Below are positions 7,953-15,605 of a DNA stretch of 64,000 nucleotides, piece after piece. Location of the stretch: positions 186,001-250,000 of the forward strand of contig DATGUN010000007.1 of assembly GCA_035301285.1 (NCBI GenBank). Direction: 5' to 3'. Source of the DNA: DATGUN01 sp035301285 (GTDB lineage Bacteria > Bacillota > Bacilli > Bacillales > Amphibacillaceae). Every line of letters starts with the position of its first letter. The first letter of the stretch is position 1. The notes under the pieces are model-generated. The model ran no database searches and was not told the origin of the DNA. It saw only the letters and a list, made by a program, of their open reading frames with translations. The position numbers were made by a program, and so were the translations under genes.

Positions 7953-8183
7953 TCACTTTTTCTTTTTATTCTGTTGGTCATTCATCGAACGCATCATTTG
8001 ATTGATCTTTTTCTGTGACGGTTTTTGGCCCATTTGCATCATTAATGTCCGTAACATTTGTTCATTGATTGGAGGGTTTTTCTTTAGGTAACTCATCATA
8101 TACTTACGAGCTATAAAGAATCCCAATGCGACACCGGCAATCAATGCGCCAATACCGATTAAAACTACCCATATCGTGCTCAT
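7953..8183 (-). CDS. yneF: YneF, UPF0154 small membrane protein
   Basis: 76 residues: an N-terminal membrane segment (about residues 4-24), then FIARKYMMSYLKKNPPINEQ and LRTLMMQMGQKPSQKKINQM, the UPF0154 signature, and a lysine-rich tail. Function is unknown; the family is conserved in Firmicutes and has been linked to the cell envelope. A strong AAGGAGG precedes the ATG. As in B. subtilis it follows sirA (yneE). Confidence 0.93.
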   Translation of the reverse strand: MSTIWVVLIGIGALIAGVALGFFIARKYMMSYLKKNPPINEQMLRTLMMQMGQKPSQKKINQMMRSMNDQQNKKKK

Positions 8184-8228
8184 TCAAAGCTTTCCTCCTT
8201 CAAATTGTCTCCTATACAGTATAGTAAA

Positions 8229-8681
8229 TCATGTGTAAGAATACAATACTTGCTTTCGTTTTTGTTGATCTTTATCCAAAATCGGCGAAACCCATCCGTA
8301 ATTCACATAATCATTGCAGACAACAAATAAATAGGGGTAAACCTTTCTTAGTGGGATAAATAAAAGCGTTTCAGCATCCTGCATTGTATCACAACAAAAT
8401 CTTATATGTTTTTTGCTGACATGTAAAGCAATATTGTTTTTCCCTGACGAAATTTCAAATGGATCCCCTTGCTTGTTGATATGGTCCACATCCCCTATAT
8501 CCAATTGATTGATGACCGTATTTCTCGAAAAGTCCTTTGTAATATAATGGTACTGTCTTTTAAGATAACGTTCATGTCGATTATATTTATATGCCATGAA
8601 AAATCTGTATAATAGTTCACTTTTTTGGAAGTAATGACGGGCTATCTCCTCTTTTACACGTATAATCGTATATTCCGGCAA
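8229..8681 (-). CDS. sirA: SirA, sporulation inhibitor of DNA replication
   Basis: 150 residues. KEEIARHYFQKSELLYRFF, YHYITK, LRKVYPYLFVV and NYGWVSPI match B. subtilis SirA (YneE). SirA binds domain I of DnaA at sporulation onset and blocks new rounds of replication from oriC. TTG at 8679-8681 is chosen because GGAGGG lies 7 bases before it and the N-terminus then matches the B. subtilis length; the ATG five codons upstream overlaps the SD. A TATAAT and an 0A box upstream support Spo0A control. Confidence 0.88.
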   Translation of the reverse strand: MPEYTIIRVKEEIARHYFQKSELLYRFFMAYKYNRHERYLKRQYHYITKDFSRNTVINQLDIGDVDHINKQGDPFEISSGKNNIALHVSKKHIRFCCDTMQDAETLLFIPLRKVYPYLFVVCNDYVNYGWVSPILDKDQQKRKQVLYSYT

Positions 8682-8707
8682 AATAAATCCCTCCATTTCT
8701 ATCTCCC

Positions 8708-8772
8708 ATTATATATCATAGATATAAAAATGCTGTCCTATTCTGGCGTGGATTTACACTAGTTTTGTCGAA
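8708..8772 (-). promoter_or_regulatory. sirA promoter region with Spo0A box
   Basis: The + strand sequence TTTGTCGAA at 8764-8772 is a 9/9 match to the 0A box. A degenerate second box (TGTCCTA, 8734-8740) would overlap the -35 region. TATAAT on the minus strand at 8708-8713 would start transcription about 20 bases before the sirA TTG. B. subtilis sirA is directly activated by Spo0A~P. Confidence 0.7.
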
Positions 8773-8840
8773 ACATCACAAACCACCCATGATTGATCAT
8801 ATCGTTCCAAACATTGACTTTTATTTGATTAAAATGACAT

Positions 8841-8878
8841 AAAAAAAAGAGACAACCTACTGTATGGTAGATTGTCTC
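8841..8878 (-). terminator. Intrinsic terminator of tkt
   Basis: The stem GAGACAA-CTAC/GTAG-TTGTCTC (8849-8860 with 8867-8878) has a 6-base loop and eight T residues on the minus strand, right after the tkt stop. Confidence 0.88.
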
Positions 8879-8886
8879 CCTATGAT

Positions 8887-10887
8887 TTAAATCAATCCTT
8901 TAACATGTTCCACAACATTTTCAACCGTAAAGCCATATTCCTCTATGACTTTATCTCCTTTTGCAGAAGCCCCGAATGTATCGATCCCAAGAACGCTTCC
9001 TTCATCACCAACATAGCGTTCCCAACCAAATGGTGATGCCATTTCAATAGCAAGTCGTTTCTTGACCTGTGGTGGGATGACACTTTCTTTATAGGATGCC
9101 TCCTGTTTTTCAAATCGGTCCCAAGATGGCATGCTGACAACAGAGACATCGATAGATTCCTTCTTAAGCGCTTCTTGCGCATTCACTGCCAACTGCACCT
9201 CAGATCCTGTTGCCAATAATATGGCATCCGGTGTTTCTTTTTCCGATTCGGAAAGTATATACGCACCTTTTTTAACACCTTCATAAGCATTTTCTTTTGT
9301 ACCTTCAAGTGTTGGCAATCCTTGTCTCGTCAAAACAAGTGCCGTCGGTTTGTCTGTTGATTCAATGGCTAGTTTCCATGCCGCTTTTGTTTCATTACCA
9401 TCTGCAGGACGTATGAGTGAGAGTCCGGGCATTGCTCGTAATGAAGCGAGCTGTTCGATAGGTTCGTGTGTCGGTCCATCTTCACCAACAGCGATTGAAT
9501 CATGTGTAAATACATATGTGACTGGTGTGTTCATGATGGAGGAGAGCCTCACTGCAGGTCGCAAGTAATCACTGAATACGAAAAAAGTACCTGCATAAAC
9601 ATTTAAACCGCCATGTAGTGCCATACCATTCAAAGCCGCAGCCATAGCGAATTCACGCACACCGAACCAAATGTTCTTCCCGGCATAATTATCTTTTGAA
9701 AAATCATCCATGTCCTCAATAGATGTTTTATTGGATCCCGCCAAATCCGCGCTTCCACCAAACAAGTTAGGTACCGAGGCACTTAAAGCGTTGAGGATCT
9801 TGCCGGATGATGCCCGTGTTGCCAAATGATCTTGACCTGGTTCAAAATCCGGCAGCTCATTGTCCCACCCGACTGGCAACTCTCCATTCATGGCCTGTTT
9901 CAATTCAGCTGCTTGTTTCGGATACTTCTTACTATATGCTTCCAGCATCTCATTCCAGGCTTGTTCTTTTTGCTTCCCTTTTTCGACTATTTTGGAATGG
10001 AAGTCCTGATATACTTCATCAGGCACATGGAACAAATCATGTCCCCAACCGTAAAACTCTTTGGTTAACTTCACTTCTTCTTCTCCAAGCGGTGCTCCGT
10101 GTGAAGATGAAGATGCCGATTTATTGGGTGATCCATAACCGATAACTGTTTTTACCTCTATCAAGGTTGGTTGTGTCGTGTTTTCTTTCGCCTTCTTCAA
10201 AGCATGTCTTATTTCATCAAGATCATTGCCGTCTTCAACACGTAAAACTTGCCAACCATATGCTTTAAAACGTTCCTCGGTTTGATCTGAAAAAGAACGA
10301 TCAAGATCACCATCTAATGAAATGTCGTTAGAATCATAAAGGGCAATCAATTTCCCCAATCCCAAGTGACCTGCAAGGGAGGCCGATTCATGGGATATTC
10401 CTTCCATTAAGTCGCCATCACTTACAAGCGCATACGTATGATGATCGACAACAGGAAAATCATCCGTATTATACAGACCGCCTAAATGCGCTTCTGCCAT
10501 CGCCATACCGACAGACATAGCAATACCTTGTCCAAGTGGGCCGGTCGTTGCTTCCACTCCGTCAGTATGATGGACCTCAGGATGACCCGGTGTTTTGGAA
10601 TCCCACTGTCTGAATCCCTTCAAATCATCTATTGAAACATCATAACCCGAAAGATGAAGCAATCCATATAAAAGCATGGAACCATGTCCAGCTGATAAAA
10701 CGAATCGATCGCGATTGAACCATTTAGCGTTTTTGGGTTGATGGTTCATGAACTCAGTCCATAATGTATACGCCATCGGTGCTGCACCCATTGGAAGACC
10801 CGGGTGGCCAGAATTGGCATTCTCAATCGCATCAATGGCCAAAGTGCGGATCGTATTGATTGATAGTGTTTCAATATTGTCTGACAT
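8887..10887 (-). CDS. tkt: Transketolase
   Basis: 666 residues, standard for bacterial transketolase, a ThDP enzyme that moves two-carbon units between sugar phosphates in the non-oxidative pentose phosphate pathway. Visible motifs: ANSGHPGLPMG near the N-terminus, the ThDP-binding GDG(D)LMEG region (VSDGDLMEGISHE), the transketolase motif THDSIAVGEDGPTHEP, and RPADGNE. The ATG follows GGAGGGG with 8 bases spacing. It has its own promoter (10932-10960) and terminator, so it appears monocistronic between ynzC and sirA, as in B. subtilis. Confidence 0.98.
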   Translation of the reverse strand: MSDNIETLSINTIRTLAIDAIENANSGHPGLPMGAAPMAYTLWTEFMNHQPKNAKWFNRDRFVLSAGHGSMLLYGLLHLSGYDVSIDDLKGFRQWDSKTPGHPEVHHTDGVEATTGPLGQGIAMSVGMAMAEAHLGGLYNTDDFPVVDHHTYALVSDGDLMEGISHESASLAGHLGLGKLIALYDSNDISLDGDLDRSFSDQTEERFKAYGWQVLRVEDGNDLDEIRHALKKAKENTTQPTLIEVKTVIGYGSPNKSASSSSHGAPLGEEEVKLTKEFYGWGHDLFHVPDEVYQDFHSKIVEKGKQKEQAWNEMLEAYSKKYPKQAAELKQAMNGELPVGWDNELPDFEPGQDHLATRASSGKILNALSASVPNLFGGSADLAGSNKTSIEDMDDFSKDNYAGKNIWFGVREFAMAAALNGMALHGGLNVYAGTFFVFSDYLRPAVRLSSIMNTPVTYVFTHDSIAVGEDGPTHEPIEQLASLRAMPGLSLIRPADGNETKAAWKLAIESTDKPTALVLTRQGLPTLEGTKENAYEGVKKGAYILSESEKETPDAILLATGSEVQLAVNAQEALKKESIDVSVVSMPSWDRFEKQEASYKESVIPPQVKKRLAIEMASPFGWERYVGDEGSVLGIDTFGASAKGDKVIEEYGFTVENVVEHVKGLI

Positions 10888-10931
10888 GCAATAATCCCCT
10901 CCATTAAATTCATGAAACTATATCCTTCTTT

Positions 10932-10960
10932 ATTTTATACGTAAACGATTTGCGTAACAA
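10932..10960 (-). promoter_or_regulatory. Putative sigma-A promoter of tkt
   Basis: TTGTTA (10955-10960), a 17-base spacer and TAAAAT (10932-10937) on the minus strand lie about 45 bases before the tkt ATG. Confidence 0.6.
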
Positions 10961-10993
10961 GTATTACATGATAATCAAACAATCCCATCAGAT

Positions 10994-11233
10994 TCATGGC
11001 TCTTTGTTATTATTTTTCCTCTGGAGTTCTTTTACTTTTTCTGGAGTGACATCATTCCCTTCAGGGTCAATGACTGTCATCGATTTTAGTTCATTCGTAA
11101 ACGAAGACCGTACATTTTCCAAATACTCCTTGCGCAATGTCTGTTGTTCTTCCTTTTCTTTTTGGCTGAGACCTCCCTTTTTTGCTTTACTGGCCAATTC
11201 ATTTATTCGATTCAATTTTTCTTTTGAAATCAT
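10994..11233 (-). CDS. ynzC: YnzC, DUF896 family protein
   Basis: 79 residues: MISKEKLNRINELASKAKKG followed by QKEKEEQQTLRKEYLENVR, the UPF0291/DUF896 signature of two antiparallel helices and a disordered tail. In B. subtilis ynzC is the last gene of the SOS operon yneA-yneB-ynzC. Function is unknown. SD AGGAGG precedes the ATG. A hairpin (11323-11353) separates it from yneB, so how far SOS induction reaches here is uncertain. Confidence 0.92.
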   Translation of the reverse strand: MISKEKLNRINELASKAKKGGLSQKEKEEQQTLRKEYLENVRSSFTNELKSMTVIDPEGNDVTPEKVKELQRKNNNKEP

Positions 11234-11322
11234 ATTAATCCTCCTGGTTTAAACACACAGCCTTTTTTGAAGCGTTTTGCCTTTAATGCATGCTCAAGCA
11301 TACTTTGGCATTAATTTCCATG

Positions 11323-11353
11323 AAAATAGCAAGAACAATATAGTCGTTCTTGC
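11323..11353 (-). terminator. Hairpin between yneB and ynzC, possible terminator
   Basis: GCAAGAAC (11329-11336) pairs with GTTCTTGC (11346-11353). On the minus strand the stem is followed by TATTTTC, a modest T tract, so termination may be partial. Confidence 0.45.
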
Positions 11354-11384
11354 CTTTAAATCATACGCGTATTATATCTATTGT

Positions 11385-12023
11385 TCAAGTATTTTGCGAC
11401 TCATTGAACCTCCGGTGAACGGTCGCTTTTGATACTGTGTAGCCCATCCCGTTAAGCACGTTGGCAATCTCTTCGAAAGTTAGTTTATTCTGCCTTAAGC
11501 GGATGACCTCTTCAATAGGAAACTCAATTCTTTCCCTTCCAGGCGCTTTATTCCGGTTAGTGAGGTTATGTGTCGGATCATAACCATTTTCTATCGCTTT
11601 TTTCATACCACGTTTAATTTTCATATTGTGGATCTTCCGCTGATATTCTTCAACAATACCAACAATCTGAAGGACCATCGAATCTGATTCCGACAGTTCC
11701 AATTTCCCATTGTGGATTGATGTATAAATTGGAATATGCTCTTTACTCAGTTGATGGAATAAGGCAATTTTCGTATTGCCTCGCCCGAGTCTTGTCTCAT
11801 CCTGTATAAGCAAGCAATCAGCCTTTTTAGTTGCAAAGTAATCAATCATCCGAAAAACGCCTTCCCGTTCGATGTCATAACCGCTTGCCTTTTCTATGAT
11901 ACAATCCACTATCGTAAATTGGGACTGATCGGCAAGCTTCATCAATTCTTGCCGTTGCCGTTCCAATGATGATTCCTGTTCTTGTTTATCTGTACTGACT
12001 CGACAATAAATAATAGCGTTCAT
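11385..12023 (-). CDS. yneB: YneB, serine recombinase (resolvase) family protein of the SOS operon
   Basis: 212 residues. The N-terminal resolvase domain shows IIYCRVSTDKQEQESSLERQ with the catalytic serine at residue 10, and arginines in DETRLGRGNTK. A C-terminal helix-turn-helix (about residues 165-205) follows. This is the chromosomal YneB family rather than a transposon resolvase: it sits in the LexA-controlled operon beside lexA as in B. subtilis, with no inverted repeats or transposase nearby. The DNA substrate is unknown. The ATG follows GGGGA and lies 19 bases after the stop of the small peptide gene. Confidence 0.9.
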   Translation of the reverse strand: MNAIIYCRVSTDKQEQESSLERQRQELMKLADQSQFTIVDCIIEKASGYDIEREGVFRMIDYFATKKADCLLIQDETRLGRGNTKIALFHQLSKEHIPIYTSIHNGKLELSESDSMVLQIVGIVEEYQRKIHNMKIKRGMKKAIENGYDPTHNLTNRNKAPGRERIEFPIEEVIRLRQNKLTFEEIANVLNGMGYTVSKATVHRRFNESQNT

Positions 12024-12042
12024 ATATATTCCCCGATTCTTT

Positions 12043-12138
12043 TTATGCGCTTCCTATCATTGAAAAATATAGTAACGCCAATGTCAATGAAAAAGCACCG
12101 ATATAAAATACGTCCACTTTTGAAATGTTTTTAAACAT
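12043..12138 (-). CDS. 31-residue single-span membrane peptide, first gene of the LexA-controlled operon
   Basis: The ORF ATG 12136-12138 to TAA 12043-12045 encodes MFKNISKVDVFYIGAFSLTL followed by 11 mostly hydrophobic residues (ending MIGSA). It has a short basic N-terminus and one membrane span (about residues 10-29). AAAGGA (12148-12153) lies 9 bases before the ATG, and the promoter's start site is about 40 bases upstream. It occupies the place of yneA, the SOS division inhibitor of B. subtilis, but is far shorter and lacks LysM. I infer an SOS-induced membrane peptide, possibly a division inhibitor; no homologue was recognised. Confidence 0.62.
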   Translation of the reverse strand: MFKNISKVDVFYIGAFSLTLALLYFSMIGSA

Positions 12139-12186
12139 ACAAACCATTCCTTTCATCACGTTATGGGAACCTCTGTTCTGTATACC

Positions 12187-12214
12187 ATTATACACGAACA
12201 AATGATCTTGTCAA
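12187..12214 (-). promoter_or_regulatory. Sigma-A promoter of the SOS operon (peptide-yneB-ynzC)
   Basis: On the minus strand a consensus TTGACA (12209-12214) and TATAAT (12187-12192) are separated by 16 bases. A LexA box fills the spacer, so repression by LexA is expected. Confidence 0.82.
12195..12208. promoter_or_regulatory. LexA box 1
   Basis: CGAACAAATGATCT matches the B. subtilis LexA consensus CGAACRNRYGTTYC at all but two positions and lies within the spacer of the yneB-operon promoter. Confidence 0.7.
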
Positions 12215-12223
12215 CACATTATT

Positions 12224-12237
12224 CGAACGAATGTTTG
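12224..12237. promoter_or_regulatory. LexA box 2
   Basis: CGAACGAATGTTTG matches CGAACRNRYGTTYC at all but the last position. It overlaps the lexA -35 element. Confidence 0.85.
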
Positions 12238-12263
12238 CACATGTATGTTCGGTATGTTAGACT
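12235..12263 (+). promoter_or_regulatory. Putative lexA promoter
   Basis: TTGCAC (12235-12240), 17 bases, then TAGACT (12258-12263). LexA boxes 2 and 3 overlap it, giving autorepression. Confidence 0.55.
12239..12251. promoter_or_regulatory. LexA box 3 (degenerate)
   Basis: Read on the minus strand CGAACATACATGT keeps the CGAAC half-site and has a degenerate second half. It lies in the spacer of the lexA promoter. Confidence 0.5.
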
Positions 12264-12299
12264 ATCTTTAATAAATACTATGTGCGAGGTGCTAGAGAC

Positions 12300-12920
12300 A
12301 TGAAAAAACTTACCAAACGGCAGCAAGCCATTATTGATTTCATTAAAAATGAAGTAGATGAAAAAGGATATCCACCATCTGTAAGAGAAATCGCAAAAGC
12401 TGTCAACCTAGCTTCCAGCTCCACTGTACACGGGCACTTGAATCGACTGGAGAACAAGGGTTACATAAGAAGAGATCCTACTAAACCACGGGCGATTGAA
12501 GTATTGGGTATAACTGCAGACAATGACATTCCTACTGGAAATGTCCATTATGCCCCTGTTATCGGGAAGGTAACGGCTGGAATACCCATCACTGCGATTG
12601 AGAATATTGAAGAATATATTCCTCTTCCAGATAGTCTGGGCACAGATGACAATATCTTTGTTCTCGTTATTGAAGGAGATAGTATGATAGAAGCAGGGAT
12701 CTTAAATGGAGATATGGTTATCGTAAAACAGCAGAATACCGCTGAGAACGGTGATATCATCGTTGCCATGACAGAAGAAGACGAGGCAACCGTGAAGCGA
12801 TTTTTCAAAGAAACAGACCATGTCCGGCTACAACCGGAAAATGCAACGATGGAACCCCTTATTTATGATCAGGTTTCAGTACTTGGGAAAGTTGTAGGAC
12901 TATATCGGAACATACATTAA
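12300..12920 (+). CDS. lexA: LexA, SOS repressor
   Basis: 206 residues, one more than B. subtilis LexA. The winged helix-turn-helix (about residues 1-65, PPSVREIAKAVNLASSSTVH) binds SOS boxes. The C-terminal S24 domain has the self-cleavage site Ala93-Gly94 (VTAGIP), catalytic Ser128 (EGDSM) and Lys166 (ATVKRF). RecA filaments trigger cleavage and induction. ATG at 12300 follows GAGGTG with 8 bases spacing; an in-frame GTG at 12282 precedes the SD and was rejected. It is divergent from the SOS operon with shared operators. Confidence 0.98.
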   Translation: MKKLTKRQQAIIDFIKNEVDEKGYPPSVREIAKAVNLASSSTVHGHLNRLENKGYIRRDPTKPRAIEVLGITADNDIPTGNVHYAPVIGKVTAGIPITAIENIEEYIPLPDSLGTDDNIFVLVIEGDSMIEAGILNGDMVIVKQQNTAENGDIIVAMTEEDEATVKRFFKETDHVRLQPENATMEPLIYDQVSVLGKVVGLYRNIH

Positions 12921-12923
12921 AAA

Positions 12924-12962
12924 CATTGCCCCTGAATGGATATTTCCATGACAGGGGCAATG
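12924..12962. terminator. Bidirectional terminator between lexA and glnA
   Basis: The 11-bp stem CATTGCCCCTG/CAGGGGCAATG (12924-12934 with 12952-12962) carries an inner TGGA/TCCA pairing. T runs follow on both strands, better on the minus (glnA) side. Confidence 0.85.
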
Positions 12963-13000
12963 CTTTAACGATTGATAGCTATATGTTATTTTCATTTGCA

Positions 13001-14338
13001 TTAAAAAGCGGTCAGATATTGTTCTCTTTCCCATGGGTGGACGGTCGCCCTGAACATTTCCCATTCAATTTCTTTTGCCTTCGTAAAATGTGTATATAAA
13101 TGCTCACCCAGCGCATCGATAATGACCTGATCTTTGTCGAGTTCTATTAAAGCATTCATTAAAGTAGCCGGTAAATCTGTCACACCATTTTTAGCACGCT
13201 CTTTTCGGCTCATCGTGTTGATATCTTGATCCACGGGCTTTGGTGGTGTTTTTTTATGTTTAATGCCATCAAGGCCGGCTGCAATTAACACTGCAATGGC
13301 CATATAAGGATTGGCAGTCGGGTCAACACTTCTTAACTCCACTCTTGTACTGAGTCCTCTTGAATAAGGTATACGGACGAGCGGGCTGCGGTTATGTGCA
13401 GACCAAGCAACATAACTGGGGGCCTCATATCCGGGGATCAGACGTTTATACGAGTTGATTGTCGGATTTGTGACAGCTGTATAATTAAGAGCATGTTCAA
13501 TTAAACCTGCTGTAAACTGATAAGCAGTTTCACTTAGTTGTAAATCCATATCTTTGTCAAAAAACATATTTTCGCCATTTTTAAATAAAGACATATTGAC
13601 ATGCATACCGGAACCTTGAACGCCGAATAACGGTTTTGGCATAAAAGTGGCATGCAGATTGTGTTTTCTGGCAATTGTTTTCACAACTAATTTAAACGTC
13701 TGTATATCATCACAATGTCTGATCGCTTCAGAGTACTTAAAATCAATTTCATGCTGTCCGGGGGCGCCTTCGTGATGTGATGCTTCTATTTCAAAGCCCA
13801 TCTCTTCCAGTTCCAGAACAATATCACGACGGCAATTCTCACCCAAATCCGTCGGCCCTAAATCAAAATAACCGCCACGATCATTCAGTTCCAGTGAAGG
13901 TTCGCCATATTCATCCAATTTAAACAGGAAAAATTCAGGTTCTGTACCAATATTAAAATCAGTAAAACCCATTTGTTCCATTTTCTTTAAATTACGCTTC
14001 AAATTATAGCGAGGACATCCTTCAAAAGGCGTTCCATCAGGGTTGAAAATATCACATATGAAACGAGCGACTTTTCCCTTATCCGATGTCCAGGGAAAAA
14101 CGACAAATGAATCTAAATCAGGATGTAAGTACATATCTGATTCCTCGATCCGCACAAACCCTTCAATCGATGAACCATCAAACATCATTTTATTATCCAA
14201 TGCTTTATCCAATTGACTTAAAGGGATTTCGACATTTTTTACCGTTCCTACCATATCTGTAAATTGCAAACGTATAAATTGGACGTTTTCATCCTTGATT
14301 TTCTTCATTATTTCATCTTTGGTCAAGCCGGATCTCAT
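13001..14338 (-). CDS. glnA: Glutamine synthetase, type I
   Basis: 445 residues, the short GSI-alpha form (no adenylylation insert). It makes glutamine from glutamate, ammonia and ATP. The signatures MFDGSSIEGFVRIEESDMYL, GTEPEFFLF, HEIDFKYSEAIRHCDD, KPLFGVQGSGMHVN and NRSPLVRIP are intact. In HHEGAPGQHE a glycine replaces the valine of B. subtilis GlnA, a small oddity. SD GGAGG is 6 bases before the ATG. It lies 19 bases downstream of ynbB; glnR, which stands between the two in B. subtilis, is absent. No GlnR/TnrA box was seen nearby. Confidence 0.98.
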   Translation of the reverse strand: MRSGLTKDEIMKKIKDENVQFIRLQFTDMVGTVKNVEIPLSQLDKALDNKMMFDGSSIEGFVRIEESDMYLHPDLDSFVVFPWTSDKGKVARFICDIFNPDGTPFEGCPRYNLKRNLKKMEQMGFTDFNIGTEPEFFLFKLDEYGEPSLELNDRGGYFDLGPTDLGENCRRDIVLELEEMGFEIEASHHEGAPGQHEIDFKYSEAIRHCDDIQTFKLVVKTIARKHNLHATFMPKPLFGVQGSGMHVNMSLFKNGENMFFDKDMDLQLSETAYQFTAGLIEHALNYTAVTNPTINSYKRLIPGYEAPSYVAWSAHNRSPLVRIPYSRGLSTRVELRSVDPTANPYMAIAVLIAAGLDGIKHKKTPPKPVDQDINTMSRKERAKNGVTDLPATLMNALIELDKDQVIIDALGEHLYTHFTKAKEIEWEMFRATVHPWEREQYLTAF

Positions 14339-14357
14339 TATTTTCCTCCTCGATTTA

Positions 14358-15605
14358 CTAATTCGTCATGTTCATTGTTGTATTCGGTATTGCCATCTTT
14401 TGAACAGCTTCAATCAATGCGATCTTAACATGTTCGTATGTCAACCCGCCTTGGACAAAGGCCGTATAAGGTGGCCTTATCGGGCCATCTGCTGTCAATT
14501 CAATGCTTGCTCCCTGAATGAATGTTCCCGCTGCCATGATGACATCATCTTCATAGCCAGGCATTTCGGATGGGATAGGCGTTACATGAGCGTTGACAGG
14601 TGAATACATTTGGATGGTTTGGCAAAAGTCAATCATCTGTTCTTTAGTCGAAAACGTAACGGATTGAATTAAATCTGTCCGCTTATCATTATATAGTGGT
14701 TCCGTCTTACATCCTACCAACTCCAACAGGCGTGATGTAAATACCGCCCCTTTTAATGCTTCCCCGACAATGTGAGGGGCCAGAAAAAAACCTTGAAACA
14801 GCTCCTGCAACATATTCAATGTCGCCCCGGTTTCTTTTCCAAGACCAGGTGCACTCAGACGATTGGCACAGGCATTGACAAGTTCCTTTTTGCCGGCAAT
14901 ATAGCCTCCAGCCCGAACAATCCCACCTCCAGGGTTCTTAATGAGTGAACCGGCGATAATATCAACACCCGCTTCAAGGGGCTCCTTATCTTCCACAAAC
15001 TCACCATAACAGTTATCTAAAAATATCGTGACATTTGGATTGATATCACGTACAGCTTGACACATTTCCATGATATCATCGATTCTGAACGATGGGCGAT
15101 CATCATAACCCTTTGAACGTTGAATGCCGACCACACGCGTGTTCGGTTTCATCTGTAATTTTAATTGATCATAATCAACGCCTTCATCCTTCAAGGGGAT
15201 TTCATCATATGCAATCCCGAAATCTTTCAGGGTTCCATTGGCAGACCCGCGTGTCCCAATCACTTCCTCCAGTGTATCGTACGGTTTTCCGGTAATATAT
15301 AATAGCTCGTCTCCTGGACGTAGTAGTCCAAATAAAGCCGTTGAAATAGCATGTGTACCTGATACAATCTGAGGACGGACCAGTGCATCTTCTGCTCCGA
15401 ACACATCCGCGTATACGGCTTCCAATACATCCCTTCCTGAATCATCATAGCCATATCCTGTCGTGGACTGGAAATGATAATCACTGACATGATTCTGTCT
15501 GAATGCTTCCAATATGCGTTTTTGGTTTTTTTCCACAATCGCTTGAATATGAGAAAACTCTCGTTTGCAATCGGTTTCTGCTTGTTTGGCTAATTGTTCA
15601 ATCAT
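14358..15605 (-). CDS. ynbB: YnbB, PLP-dependent lyase-like protein (methionine gamma-lyase family)
   Basis: 415 residues of the aluminium-resistance/YnbB branch of fold-type I PLP enzymes. The likely PLP lysine is in AGSLIKNPGGGIVRAGG, with cofactor-contacting FLDNCYGEFVED upstream; SGTHAIST contacts the phosphate. Its substrate is unknown despite the lyase name. The ATG overlaps the end of hflX by 8 bases, indicating translational coupling. As in B. subtilis it lies between hflX (ynbA) and the glutamine synthetase gene. Confidence 0.9.
   Translation of the reverse strand: MIEQLAKQAETDCKREFSHIQAIVEKNQKRILEAFRQNHVSDYHFQSTTGYGYDDSGRDVLEAVYADVFGAEDALVRPQIVSGTHAISTALFGLLRPGDELLYITGKPYDTLEEVIGTRGSANGTLKDFGIAYDEIPLKDEGVDYDQLKLQMKPNTRVVGIQRSKGYDDRPSFRIDDIMEMCQAVRDINPNVTIFLDNCYGEFVEDKEPLEAGVDIIAGSLIKNPGGGIVRAGGYIAGKKELVNACANRLSAPGLGKETGATLNMLQELFQGFFLAPHIVGEALKGAVFTSRLLELVGCKTEPLYNDKRTDLIQSVTFSTKEQMIDFCQTIQMYSPVNAHVTPIPSEMPGYEDDVIMAAGTFIQGASIELTADGPIRPPYTAFVQGGLTYEHVKIALIEAVQKMAIPNTTMNMTN

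Noticed and set aside
11385..12023. YneB resolvase as part of a transposon or prophage
   Set aside because: It sits in the conserved SOS operon, with no transposase, inverted repeats or att-like sites around it.
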